The notes under the pieces were generated by a model, which saw nothing but the letters and a program-made list of their open reading frames with translations, did no database searches and was not told where the DNA came from. Positions 33,701 to 45,700 of a DNA stretch of 64,000 nucleotides are shown here, piece after piece. The stretch spans positions 82,279-146,278 of the forward strand of contig BDDC01000018.1 of assembly GCA_001662425.1 (NCBI GenBank). The letters run 5' to 3'. The position numbers and the translations under genes are program-made. This stretch comes from Chlamydomonas sphaeroides. Taxonomy: Eukaryota; Chlorophyta; Chlorophyceae; Chlamydomonadales; Chlamydomonadaceae. Every line of letters starts with the position of its first letter. Position 1 is the stretch's first letter.

Positions 33701-36700
33701 GGCTCGCCGCCCAGCTCGTCAAAGCCCGACACCACCTGCCGGGCGAGGCGGGGGCCCACACAGGACAACGGCCGTCAGAGGCCAGGCGCGCATGCGGCTG
33801 CGCGTCAGCCCAACACCGTCACCGTCACCGCCGGCCATCAGGTAGGGGCCTGTGTACACTATCCACACGGTGCAAGCCCTCCAGCACCTCCTCCATGCGC
33901 TGTCGCTCGCCCTGCCCCTGCCGGTCTTCGAGGCATGCCGTCCCCCGCACCTTCTGCTAGCCGGCGTCCCATTCCGCGGCCCCCATGCCACCCACCGTGT
34001 CTCCCGTCCCCTCGCCCCTGTCCCCTCGCCCACGTTCACTCGCCCACACCCAGCAGTCCATGTGCATACAGCGCCTGGGGGCGTATTACTTTCTGTTACC
34101 TGTTTGTGAAAACGCATATGCTGCCCCGCGCCGCACCTGCTTGTACTCGGCCTCCCACTCCTGCCACACTGCCTCCGGATTGGCCAGCACGGCTCCGAAC
34201 CGAGGCAGGAACCAGCCGAACTTGGCGTCGCCGTCGCGCGTCTCGTAGGGGGCAGAGAAGCGCGCGCGCTCCACGCTAGGAATGGAGAGGGGGATTGGGG
34301 GCGCAGGGACCGGGGGCGGGGGCCGAGGGTTGGGGGTGAGAGGCAGGGTGAGACCGCGAGCGTCATGCGGCCGCCGAGTGCGAGGGCGGGTCCCTCTCGT
34401 GCGCCCTTCCCAGTGCCCCACCTGTTGAGCCAGCACACCAGCTTCAGAGCAGTGTAGGCGTCACTGTAGGGGCGGCGTGGGTGGAGCAAGCAGGTTGCGG
34501 GGCACAGGGTGCTATGGTGCTAGGGTGCGGAGCACAGGGTGCTAGGAGTCGGGTGCGGGGGACCGAGTGACCCGCCAGCAGCGGGGCCCGTGGAGCGAGG
34601 CAAACGGCAGCATTGTAGGCCTCGTGTAACGCCCGTAACCTGCGTGATTGCCTGCGTTCCTGCCTGCCTGTCCCTGTAACCCCTGACCCGGGTCCGCTGC
34701 GCCCGGACGCACCTCCCTCGGCCCCACAGCTGCCCACAGCTGCACACAGTGCTCCTTCCCCGCCTGCCCTCCCCTGCCATCCGCCACCCTTCCCCGCTGC
34801 CCCACCCCGACGCCATCGTCCCCACCGGATGTTGGTGATGCCGTCCTGCGCACCGTACGCGGTCACCAGCTCGGGCGACAGGAAGGCCTCACGGAAGTCC
34901 CCGATGCGGGCCATGTGGCGGAGCGCTGAAGGGGCGAGGTGGGCATGGGTGGTGGGATCCCATTGGGTCCTGGTTTGGCCGTGAGTCGTACAAAGGGTGG
35001 TCGCAATGACCAGCCCGCAGCGTCAGGTGGTGATGAGGCGGCAGAGAGCGCGAAAAGGGGAGCAGGTGGGAGGTGAGCTGTAGGGATAGTGAGCGCGCCG
35101 GCTCAAGCCCGGAAGGATTGACGGGGAAGGGAAGGGGTAGACCTGGACGGTGACGGCGCGAATGTGCAGGCACGTGTCGTGTGCTGCGCTTTTCATGTCA
35201 TGGACACAGTCTCGACCCACGCCGGCCATGACCACACAGCTAGCCAGTCAGCGGCACATGCTTGTACGCACCCGCTTCGTGCTGCAGCGCCAGGGAGCGG
35301 TTGCAGTAGCACCACACCGACAGGAAGCTGCGGGAAGGTGCGCAGGTGGGCGCAGGGGGCGGGGAAAGGGCCAGAGCCGGTCAACTCCTTGCGCTGCGAG
35401 CTGGAGGAACGCGTTGTGGACCCTTGCCCTGCGGGCAGAGGAAGGGCATCTTGGTCCCATGGCTCTGCCCTGCCTTGCCCGGCCCGGCCAAGGGGACAGA
35501 GAAAGGACGGGGACAGGGCTCAACAAGCTGTTCCCTGCAGGAACGGGAAAGGCGCTGTGGGCCATTGCCTTGCCCCTCAAGAGCACGGCCCCTGCTCAGC
35601 CCTGTCCTGCCGAGGCGCGCGCTTCCTCTGCCTGCCCTGCCCTCGCCGCCCTCCCCTACTGTTCAGAACGAAGCCCTGCTGTCATCTCCCTCACCTCCCG
35701 CCTGCCCGCCTTTCCAGCCCCCACCCACCCATCCACACCAGCCCCCACCAGCACGCCCCCACAAGCGGTTGGTCCCTTCCCGCCCTGACCCGCACACTCC
35801 GCCTCGCGGCGCCCACCTGTCGACATCAAAGTGGTTCGTGCTCACTCGCGGCAGCTGGCACCACTTGTAGGCCGGGCCCGCGGACCAGGCGGTGGCCTAC
35901 AGCATGGCGCGTCGGGGCGGGCGGGGAGGAGGCAGCGTGGGACACGGGGCACGGGGCGGTACGGGCGGTGCAGCTGGCCCCGTCAACCGTACGGCGTCGG
36001 CAGCTCCTTGCGTTGCCGCTGCGGGATCGCAATGCCGTACAGCCGTTGAGCCGCGCAGTGACCCTCGGGCAGCTGAGCTGCGAAGTATGTGCCGTACTGT
36101 CCGGCGTGCCGTACGTGTGTACGTGTGCCGTACCTTGATGGCGTCCAGCACCAGGCCGGTGCTGGTGTCCGAGGGGCGCAGGCGGGGCGGGTTTCGCTGG
36201 CCCTTGTGATGGCTCAGCGTCTTGCAGGAAGGGTGCGTGCAGTCTGGCGGCAGCGGGGGCCGAGGCACGGCGGAAGAGGGCGGGAAGGGTATGGGAATGC
36301 TGTGCACCAAGGACTGTGTGGCACGGGGGCAGCCGCTGAAAGCTGTAGGGGCAGGGAAGTGAGCCGTAAGGCGGGGGATGAGGTATGGGTATGCGGGGAC
36401 GCACAGCTGGAAGGACCGGCGCAGGGTTGCGAGCCGCGTGGGTCGCAGGAGGGCCATGCGATGGCTTGTGTGGACCTGGGAGCGCCACGCAGCAGCAGCC
36501 CCTGCTGCGTCGCAGAGCCTTAGAGTGAACGCCGCGTTCTTTCCGAAGCATATCAGATGCGAGCTGTAGATGGACCTGTCCGGTCAACCGAAGGCGGGCA
36601 GTGCGCAGCCCCTGCCCGCTTCCGCAGCGCTAGGACGAGGAGGGACCAGAGGGCCCGGGTGGGAGGAGGGGCCCCGGGTGTGCAAGGTGTGGGCTGTTGG

Positions 36701-37077
36701 CGTAGCACTTGCCTACGACCAGCGTGTCCTCCGCATATTGCGTGCTGAATGGCACGTAGACGAAGCTGTTTTTACGGAGTGCCAGCCGCGCCGTGTAGAG
36801 CGCGAGTTTGACCAGGAGCGCGAGGACGCTGACGAAGGTGGCAGCAGGGAGGTGAGTTAGACTGCCTGCCACGCAACTGCCCGCACGTCACGGATGGTAA
36901 CAGCCGTCGGCAAGGTGGGGGGGGGCATCCGGGGGCTGCTTGCCTGAGCACCATGGCCAGCTGGGCCAGCAGCGGCATGAGGATGGGAGAGGATGCCGGC
37001 ACAGCACCGTCCCCCGGCACAGGCTCGCCGACATGCGGGGCGAGCCCCGCGTGCCCAAAAATATTCGCCAACCTCAT
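30789..37077 (-). CDS. Membrane-anchored DUF6687-like domain fused to a TLDc domain
   Basis: Fifteen exons, all in phase, encode about 764 residues: 36944-37077, 36713-36828, 36134-36243, 35817-35896, 35272-35327, 34826-34925, 34422-34463, 34137-34275, 33567-33735, 33147-33251, 32654-32853, 32283-32354, 31915-32152, 31408-31705 and 30789-31224. A hydrophobic segment near residues 35-56 (LLAQLAMVLSVLALLVKLAL) suggests a membrane anchor. A roughly 420-residue region follows with LVVDCTHPSCKTLSHHKG, DTSTGLVLDAI, VSTNHFDVDSFLSVW and FVNLHSRPVAPRVDMSPLAR. From memory this resembles bacterial DUF6687; that link is tentative. The C-terminus is a clear TLDc domain: WQLLYGSGRDGTSLRTLYRK, RFYGTGETFVFTLQP, FQFSTHEGLGVGGSGSFALW, CDTFGSPRL. 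TLDc proteins act in oxidative resistance and V-ATPase regulation. Three introns start with GC. Confidence 0.8.
33291..33374. repeat. Direct repeat pair in a TLDc-gene intron
   Basis: 33291-33321 and 33342-33374 share TCCGAGCG, AAGCC and CGGGGGAG in the same order, with a spacing of about 53 bases. Both lie in the intron 33252-33566. Origin unclear. Confidence 0.7.
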
Positions 37078-37527
37078 GATGGTGTGCACCAAAGGGGTAT
37101 GGGAGCTAGACTACGTAGCGCATTCCACCGTGGCGCCTGCGCGTGCAAAAGTGCCGACACCGCCTCTAGTTTGATTTGTTTCGTAAGTTGCTATGATGTG
37201 AAAGCAGCTGTGTCAACTGTGTGCCATTCTGCATTGGGGCCTTGGAATTGTGCAGCTCCCAAACTTGAGCTCCCTGAGCCAAACTCACCAAGGCACACAA
37301 GAACTATAAGGCCGCACATTCTATCCACCTGCCTTGTCGCCTAGCCATATCGCGACCAGTCGTGCGATACCCAAGCGTTGGTGCTCCAACACGCGTAGGA
37401 GTTTCCCACTTTGCACAGCGTCCATCCTGGCAAGCGCGACAGCTGCTTAGCCCGTCTGGGCTCACGCGCAGCCCGGCTCGGCGCGGGCTCCCTCAATCAC
37501 GGCAGCTGGTTTTGCGCGTCGTCTACG
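37078..37527. promoter_or_regulatory. Shared divergent promoter, TLDc and DUF1664 genes
   Basis: These 450 bases separate divergent start codons. The stretch 37165-37330 is less GC-rich than its surroundings. No defined promoter motif was recognised. Confidence 0.45.
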
Positions 37528-40143
37528 ATGCCCAGCTGGCCGACCGCCCTTGGCGGCATGCTCTTCGCGGGGTATGCTGCCTCACAAGCTCAGAAAGTGG
37601 GCATTGACACTTCACCCACGGCCTTGGTCGCTCAAGCGCTGAAGAACCTGGGCTCTGACGTTCCCTCTCCAAGCGGCCGAGCAGCAGGCGGCAGCGAGGT
37701 GCGCTCGCCTAGCTATGCGTAGGCGATGCAGCTGACGTTGGTCTGGCTTCCTCGGTCCAACCGCAACATCCCCCCGAATGCACACCTCGGGCAGCTCTCC
37801 GTCCTTCAAGGCGAGGTCGATCGCCTCCACAAGCTGCTCTCCGATGTGGTGCGCGGCCAGGGGCGAAGCGGCCAGGGCTACACCGTCATCCACACGGGTG
37901 AGGCCTTGCCCAGCCCCTCAGCCTGCCCAGCCCCCATGCCTTGCTCAGCCCCCACGTCCGTTTGCCCCTTCCTCCGTCGACGACTTGCTGCTGCGGCACC
38001 GCTGGCATGAGCTCTCTTACAGCTCGTCGTTGCAAGGTCGTATGTGTGCCCATCTCACCCCACTCCAGGCCGCGCGGGCTGGTCTATGGTGGTCATCCCT
38101 GTACTGCTCGCGGGCGGCGGCGTCACGTACGCCTACTGCTGGTGGAACGGCATCTCGTTCACAGACTTCTTCATGGTCACCAACAGGCGCGTAGCCCAGG
38201 CTATGCTGGCCTTCCAGGCATAGCGGCCCGACGCGCTCGATTGACGCCTGATGCAGAGCAGCGAATGCGACCGGAAGCAGCCCAGCACCGGACGGCTCTG
38301 GCCTGCAGCAAGCGGCGTCTCGGCTTGGGGCCGCGGTCCTGCGGCGCCCCCGGCCAGAAACTGCTGTATAGCACGCGTACACCAGGGCATCACCGCCCGC
38401 TGGCTGCCACCCGGCCCGGGCCTAGCCCCTGCCGTATCCTCCGGCACCCAATTCCCTTCCGCTTACGCGATGCTGGCAGCGTCAGGCCCGAGCTCATGGC
38501 TCGGCGTTTGCAGGGCTAGGTCGCTATCCTTCACACCGCAACATCGGCTCCCCCACTGCAGGTCTCTGCAGCAGTTCCGCGAGCTGGTGTCGAGCAGCAT
38601 GACGCAGCTGTGGGAGGAGCTGCGCAAGCAGAAGGACGAGTTCATCGCGCGCATCAGCGCGGTGGGCCAGCAGCAGCAGCAGATGATGGCGCAGCAGAGC
38701 GAGATGGACGACAAGCTGCGCAAGGTGCGCGAGGCTCGGTCGGGAGACGGGGGACACCAGGGGCTGGCGCCATGCTCCAGCCCCTGGTGGAGGGGTCAGT
38801 CCGGTGGGGCGGGCTTACACGCTGTTCCCGGAACTGTGTGCGCCCGCACCTTGGCCCTGCTCAACCGGGTCCATTGATGGATACGGGTTGCCGCCTACGC
38901 CGCACCGCGCCCCCAAACAGGTGTCCAACAACGTGGACGACATTCGTGACATCAGCAACAACATCGAAGCACGAGTGGGGCAGATGGACCAGAACATCGG
39001 CATCATGCAGGTAGGCCCGGCAGGGCTGCGGTTGGGCACGGGGAAGGCAGCCCTGGGGAACACGCTTGGTGCCAAGATAGCGAGGTAGGGCTTCGGGCTC
39101 AAGGATGCAGTTGAGGGGCGGGGAGTGGAGGTGCATCGCTGGCATGGAAGAACCTTCGGGCTGCGGCCGCGCCGCTCTCTCCGCCGCCCGACCCACATCA
39201 CCTGCGAGTGGCGTGCGCATGTCCCGGCCCCCGGCTCCGCTCCTCGTCGTAAGTGTCCGGGCCCCGGCCCACATTGCCCCGACACGCACGGCCGCGACCC
39301 ACATGCCTCCTCGGCCGTGCGCCCCTTCCCCATCCGCCACCGCACGGCTTGGCGGCCCGGATCCCTCAGCCTGTTGCCGCTCACGCTACTCGCTTGCCCT
39401 CCTCAACATCGGCTGCCATGATGCGTGTGGCCCTCTGTCCCAACAGGCCGGCGTGCAGCGCGCCAACGAGGGCATCTACCTGCTGTGCGCGGCGGTGGCG
39501 GACGTGACGCGGCGCGTGGGCATGGACAACAGCCGGCTCAAGAGCTACGTGCAGGTGCGCGCTAGCGGGGCACGGGCCGGCTGGGAGCCGGGTAGCAGCT
39601 AGCAGGCTGTCGGCACGGTTTTCGGCAGGCGACAGGGACAGGGCAAGCAATTGGAAAGACGGGGAAGCGAGGTTATATGGAACTTTGAAGGTGGGAAGGC
39701 CAGCGTGCCAGCGTGCGCGGTCGCCAGCTGTTCCGGCTGCTGCCCATCACGCGGCGCCGGCCCCTCGCCCGGCTCCCCACCGTTTCGCTCCGCAGGCGGC
39801 GCCCGAGATTTCGGACGGCAGCAACCCCGGCCTGCGCACGCTGCTGCAGGGCTTTGACAGCGTCGACGTGGCGCCCGCGCTGCCCAGCGCCGGCAACAGC
39901 GGCTCCGTGGTGGCCACCATCACGGAGGTGCCGCACGAGGTGGAGACGGACGGCGGCGTGTTTGGGTCGGCAAACGGCAAGTCCGTGCTGACGGACGACA
40001 TGCGCGTGCTGTACCGCCGGGACAGCGGCGCGCCGCCGCTGACAAGCGCGGCGTCGGGCGGCCGCGGCATCATGGGCGGGCTGTGGGGCGGCGGCGCCGC
40101 CAACGCCTCGGCCAACCGCAGCCGCGCGGTGTCGAAGTCGTGA
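37528..40143 (+). CDS. DUF1664 family coiled-coil membrane protein
   Basis: Seven exons keep phase and encode 373 residues: 37528-37698, 37795-37897, 38069-38217, 38572-38724, 38921-39010, 39447-39554 and 39796-40143. Residues about 90-135 hold the DUF1664 core: MVVIPVLLAGGGVTYAYCWW, NGISFTDFFMVTNRR and VAQAMLAFQ. It aligns without gaps to remembered plant members (GYMWWKGLSFSDLMYVTKR). A long heptad-like coiled coil follows (FRELVSSSMTQLWEELRKQK, NNVDDIRDISNNIEARVGQM). The N-terminal GGMLFAGYAASQAQ may be a second hydrophobic or targeting segment. The plant family is uncharacterised and probably organellar. The C-terminal 115 residues are specific to this gene. The intron after exon 3 begins with GC (CAG|GCATAG), chosen because it restores the ungapped alignment. 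Confidence 0.82.
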
Positions 40144-42723
40144 GGGGGCGATGCAGCGCGGGGTGCTCTTGCCGGGCTGAGAGGTAGGAAGGGGGTGAGG
40201 GGTTCGTGGCGTCCGTCAGCCTCCTCATGTGGCTGGCGCGCCAGGGGGCGAGGCGTGCGGCAGGGGGAGCGAGGGCTGCGGGTTTGTGTGTGAGCGCGGT
40301 TGCGAGGCGGGTCGTGCTCGTGGCAATTCTGGGCGAGGGCGTCGGCGGCAGGGCGTGTGAAGCATGGGAGCTTGTAGCGCGGCGGGAACGTTAACCGTCC
40401 GCGTGCTCTGCGGGTCGGGTCCCGTCAGGTACTGCGGTGGTCGTGTAAGAAGAAGAATTCATTAGTTTGTGTGTAGCGGCGGTAGCCATAGCTCAACGGT
40501 CGCAATGCCGCCGTGCGGCCACGCAGCGGCGTGGCTCGTTGGGCAACGGCGGCATGCCTGGTGCTGTGGTGCGCGTGCCGGTGCGTGGCGTGTGGTGTAG
40601 CGTGTGCTGTGGCCTAGTGGCTGTGTGTATGGTAACGACCAACGCAGGAGCGCGTACCGGGAGTGCTGCCTAACTGGGGAGTGCTGCATAACTGGGGAGA
40701 GAGGTAGCGGCTAGGTGGGTTGGGCAGGTCAGAACAGCGATGGCCTGCACCCCAGGCAACCACGATGTTTGGGGCACGCCTCCTGGTTTTGGGCAAAGGC
40801 CCTGGCTGTACGGCCAGGCGTCCGGAGAGGACTGTGGGACACGCGTTGGCCGCAGTCAGGTGACCAGGGGACGGATGGTCGGCTGTTGGGCGTGTTCGTG
40901 TCCTGGCACTACAGAGCACAGCGTCCGCACTCGCCTAACGCATGTCCATGACCTAGCACATGTCGATGGACCTAGGGGTAGACACTACACAAGACTTCAT
41001 GGGGCGGGGCATGGCGATCTGGAGTGACGGGGCGCGGCCATGCGTGTGGTGGATGGGGCGAGTTCAGCTGTACGGGCCGGGGGCAGAACCCAGCGGGGGC
41101 CCTGCGTGTAGCCAGGTTGGCTCTGCTTGCACGCCCCAGCAGCCGGCCAGGTTCAGCCTCTCTCTTGTCACCGTCCGCGGTGCACCGCCGCAACACATAT
41201 GCAGCTCGCGCGGCCGGCGGAGGGTCTGCGCCGCCGGCCGCGAGGGCCTCGGTAGATGGAGGAGTTGGCAAGGGGGATCCCGGCTACGGTAAGTGCTCAA
41301 GCAACCGGAATCTGCTCAAGAACCCGAGGTACAGAGGGCTGATATCGCAGTCTTGCAGTGCACGATGCCGAAGGTTGCGTAAAGACTCGTGATGCCGCTG
41401 GTAGTGCCGGCGACGGGGCATGTGGCCCTTGATGCTTGGGGCTTGTCGCTTTCGGGGCTGGGCTTGGGTGGGCTGTGGAGGAAGGTCCTGCAGCATAGTT
41501 GTTGCTCACCTGCGAGGTGTGGCCTGCGTTTGGGGTTGGACTTCGTGCGGAAGTTATTGAATCGGGTAGCAGTGAAGCAAAGGGCAGTGGACTTGTAGCG
41601 GGGCGGGACCGCCATGGAAGACTTCAGGTACTCGAGACTGACACGCCAGTGATGAGTTTCAGGTCTAACACGGGACCAAACTCCCAGCTGGTTATTTCAG
41701 TGAATTAAAGCGACGCCAGCAGACGGTCGTGTTACTGTCTAGACCTGCGTAACCGATGCAAAGCCCCTGCGATGATGCCTCGGTTACGCCAGGAGGGCCT
41801 TCTGGGGCATGGGGCCTCCGTAGCCTGGCGAGGCCGCCAGTGCGCAGGCGGGTGCAGGGCGATGAGGCGGCCGCCAAGCCCATTAAGCTGCAAGGCAGAG
41901 GGCGTGGAGCACAGCACGTCAACCCTACGAACCGTTAGTCTTATGTAGGCCGGGGGGTGAGGCGAGCGGGGCGAGGGGAGCCGATGTGTGTGTTTCGTAG
42001 ACACGAGTTGGAATTCCCAACTCGAACCCGAATTCGCACCACGTTCGTAGCCCGTGGAAGTCAGGCTATAACCACCTTGATTTCGTGTTCCTGCCATGCT
42101 GTCAATAGGGCAATTGCGAGCCGCAAGGCCAAACGGCAGTACCACGCTTCCAAGCCGCTAGGGCTGCCACCTAACATTTCGCAGCAAGACAAACCAAGCG
42201 AAGTGACTTGTAGCTCTGCCGCTTTTGTGCGCATAGTGCCCAGCCTCTCGGCGTCCAGTCGAACGCAGCGCGCAGCGTTCGCAAGTTGTAAGGCTCCAAG
42301 CTCGCACCCGTGCGTTCAGCACATCCCCGTTACCGTCAGCTGCTGACGCTACTTGGTGCTGTGGTAATCCACGGCGAACGGCGGTCCCTCTGCCATCCTT
42401 CGCGGTTTGCGCGCCAGCCAGATGCGGTGAACATGAACACTGTGCGCCTTGATGATGGCCAGCAGGTTCGCGTTTGGTACAGCACGCTGTGCGGCCTCCT
42501 GTGTCTAGGCCCGTGACAAGCACTTCGCGACGTGCCTTCGCAGTTCACCTCACGCCTCGGCGTGGACCAGGCAACGGCGGGTTTTCAGAATGAGGTGTTT
42601 ACTTCTGCCTTGCAGCGGAAAGGTCGCGACCATGCGCACCCTCCAGCACTCCCTGAAGCCGGAAACCAGCTTTCGGCGCTGGCGAGTCGCGAGTTGGTGG
42701 CCCGCGGATGGCACCAACAGGCG
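40144..42723. other. Intergenic, with possible upstream exons of the SBP-like gene
   Basis: The left 300 bases are the 3' UTR of the DUF1664 gene. Upstream of 42724 the reading frame stays open to 42532 and crosses two acceptor-like sites (GGTTTTCAG|AAT at 42589 and CTTGCAG|CGG at 42615). The SBP-like gene may therefore begin in this region. One candidate first exon starts at ATG 42433 (MNTVRLDDGQQ) with a weak donor. No Cys/His-rich SBP zinc-finger sequence was found. Confidence 0.45.
40444..40448 (+). terminator. TGTAA polyadenylation signal, DUF1664 gene
   Basis: TGTAA lies 301 bases after the DUF1664 stop and is followed by an A-rich stretch. This is a typical 3' UTR length for this lineage. 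Confidence 0.5.
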
Positions 42724-45700
42724 ATGGAGTCGGTCACGGCGCCCGCTCGCCAGATGGCGAGGTGCCACACGGTCTCACTCAAGCTGCCGGACCCACTGGA
42801 GCCTGAGGACCTGCCGCCAGAGTTTGCTGGCGCATTTGCAGACCGCCTGTCAGCTTTCACGGGCGGCCGCATCGCTGTCGCCTCCGTTGCCTGCCGGCGC
42901 GGCTGCGTGATGCTGGTGCTGGACTTGTTTGACCTCGACCCGGCCGTCCTCGCCGAGCTGGCCCGCCTGCAGGGCCAGGCCCAGCTGAACCCTCCTGCTG
43001 GCTCCAGCGCTGGCACCGGTGAAGGCAGCGAGCCCTCCGCTGCACAGCCCTCAGCCGCCGACGCAGCGCTGCCGCTGCCGCTGCCCCTGGAGGTCCTGCT
43101 AGCAGCCATGCCGCTGCAGCCGGCACCCGGCACGCGAGTGCTGCTCCACGCACCCGCCGGCCCCACGGCGCCGGCACCTCTAGCCGACGGCTCCCTCCCG
43201 CCACCTCCCGCCGGCCTCGTCGCGGAATGGGCCGGCGCCGGCGCTGGCTGGCGGCTCCTAGGGCCCGCTGCGCGGCTGGGCCCGCCAGCGGCCGCCGACG
43301 GCGCCGCGGCGGCTCAGCCGTCACAGTCAGCAGGTCCGAGCGCGCCGCCGCCGCCGCAGCTCCCACCTCAGAACCAGCCCCAACAGCGCTCGTTTCGGCA
43401 ACGCCGCTATGAGACCACCGCCGAAGCGGCGGCGCCGCTGCTGGCGGTGGCGGCGGCGCCAGCGTGCCCGGAGCGCGCCGGCCCCACGGCAACGGTCAGG
43501 ATGCTGTCAGCGGCGGCGCCGCTGCCGCCGGCCAGACAGGCCAAGCCTCTCCTGCACCACGCCGTCTACCGCCCGCCTACCTACTCGCCCCGCCCCTGCA
43601 GCGGCCCAAGCAGCAACCGCCTTGCACGCTCGGCGTCCGAAAATGTCATGAACGCGACGCCCTCAGACGTAGCGTGTGGGCTGCGCCCCGGCGGCGGCGC
43701 CGGCTGCAGCGCTGCAGCTGGCGGCGGCTCGCCTCCGCACCTTCGCGATAGCCTGGCCCGCCGCAGCCGCGCCGCCAGCGGGTTTCTTGGCTCCGGCGGC
43801 GGTGCCGCCGGCTGGCCCACCAGCGGCAGCGGCGCCCGCGGTCGCGTCACCCCGACGCAGAGCCTGCTCAGTCTGCTCCGCACCAACGGCGCCAGCAGCG
43901 GCGGTGCCAGCCGCCGTCTCCGGCGCGGCAGCGCCGGTCTGGAGACCGCCACCGCCGCCGCCGCCGCGTCGCCGCCGCAGTCTCCGCTGTCGGCCGCGCT
44001 GGGCCTGGGGTTTGGGCTGGGGCGGCTTGGGCAGCAGACGACCTCCCGTCGGACCGTCTTCAGCGGCCGTATGCTGGCGACGCACCACGAGGCCCAGCGC
44101 GAGGGCATCGACGGCAGCAGCGGCGTCGTAGATCTGAAGCGCTGCTTGTCGCCGCCGCCGCGTGCGTCGCAGCCGCCGCCACCGCGTGCGCCGCCGCCGC
44201 CGCCGCCGCCGCGGGCGTCGCAGCCACCGCCGCCACCGCCGCCACCGCCGCCACCGCCGCCGGAGGACGTGCCGCGCGCCTCGTCGCGCACGGCCGCGGC
44301 GGCCCGCCGAGCATCGGCCTGCGGCCCGTTCCTTGACGATCGGTTCGCCGCCGAGCCGCCGGCTGGCCGGCCGCTGCCTCCACCGCCATCGGCCGATGTG
44401 CCGGCTGCGCAACCGCCGGCGCCGCCGAGGTCGCCGCCAGCGTCGTCGTACGACGACCAAGCCGCCCGAGCGGAGCTGCTCTGGAACACGACGCTGTCGC
44501 CGCCGCCGCAGCTACCGCCGCCGGTCGCCGGCGGGAGGTTCGGCTACGCGGCGGCGGCGGCGCCGCCGCCTTCGGGCCGCGTGCTTGGCCCGTCGCGGCC
44601 GCTGGAGCCGGACCCGCAGGCGCTGTTACATGATGAGCTGGCATCGTTGCTGGATGAGTACGGAGCAACCACACGGCTTGGCTGGAGCACCACGCCAGCG
44701 GATGCACGGCGGCCGCGGGGCTTGCAGCCAGCAGCTGGCGGCGCTGCCGGTCCTTGGACAGCCGCAGCGGACGCTGGCGGCGGCGCCGGCCCGTCGACGG
44801 CGGCGGCGCCGCCGCGTCCGGCATCGCCGCCGGCGTCGTCATACCCGGTCCGGCCTGCGGATGCGCTGGCAGCGGCAGGCCGTGCGCTGGGCCAGGCATC
44901 GGCGCCGGGCGCGACGGCGGATACGGAGGCATTGCTGACGTCAGCGACACCCGCCCTGACGTCCCTATCCCAACCCAGCACGCCGCACCTGTGGTGTACT
45001 GGCGGCGGCACCACCGCCGACGCTAGCGCCTCCGCCGACGTGGTGGCGGCAACTGACGCCAACAGCGCACCGCCGACTTGGTCGGCGGCGCCACTAGCTG
45101 GCGGCGCCGCCGCCAACGCCGCCGACGACGACGGCGCCGACGGCGGCGGGCCCTGCTACGTCAGCAGCAGCAACCTGCTCCGCCAGGCCTGGGGCCAGAG
45201 CAGCATCGGCAACGGCGGCGCCGCCAGCGGCAGCTGCGCCGTCGCCGACTTTGCCGTCGAGTCGTGTGGCGCAAGCGGGCTGTCGTACGGCATTGCGCTG
45301 GAGAGCTGCATGGCTGACACGTCAGCTGCCCCAACGTACTGGGAGGATGGCTCGTACAACCCAACCCTGCTGGAACGGGCCAGCAGTGCGACGCTGCGAG
45401 CCGTGGCGGCCTTCGTGGCGGCTCGCGCCAGCGGCGCCGGCTCTGGCTATGACCAAGCTGCGGCGGCGATGGGGGATGCAGAGGACCTGGCGGCGGCGGC
45501 GGCGGCGGCGGCGCTACCCAACATGCGCCCTGTGTTCTTGCCGCGGGAACGCCAGCCGCTATCTGTGCTCGCTGGCGGGGCCGCCGCCGCCGTCAACGAC
45601 AACGCTGCCGCCGCCTCGCTGCCGCCGCCGCCGCGGATCCCTGCGGCCGACGGCGGCGACGCCGAGGCAGCGGCGGCGGCGGCCTCTGAGCTTCTGCTGT

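Noticed and set aside
42433..42465. Possible first exon MNTVRLDDGQQ for the SBP-like gene
   Set aside because: The donor (CAG|GTTCGC) is weak and there is no family support; kept only as a possibility.
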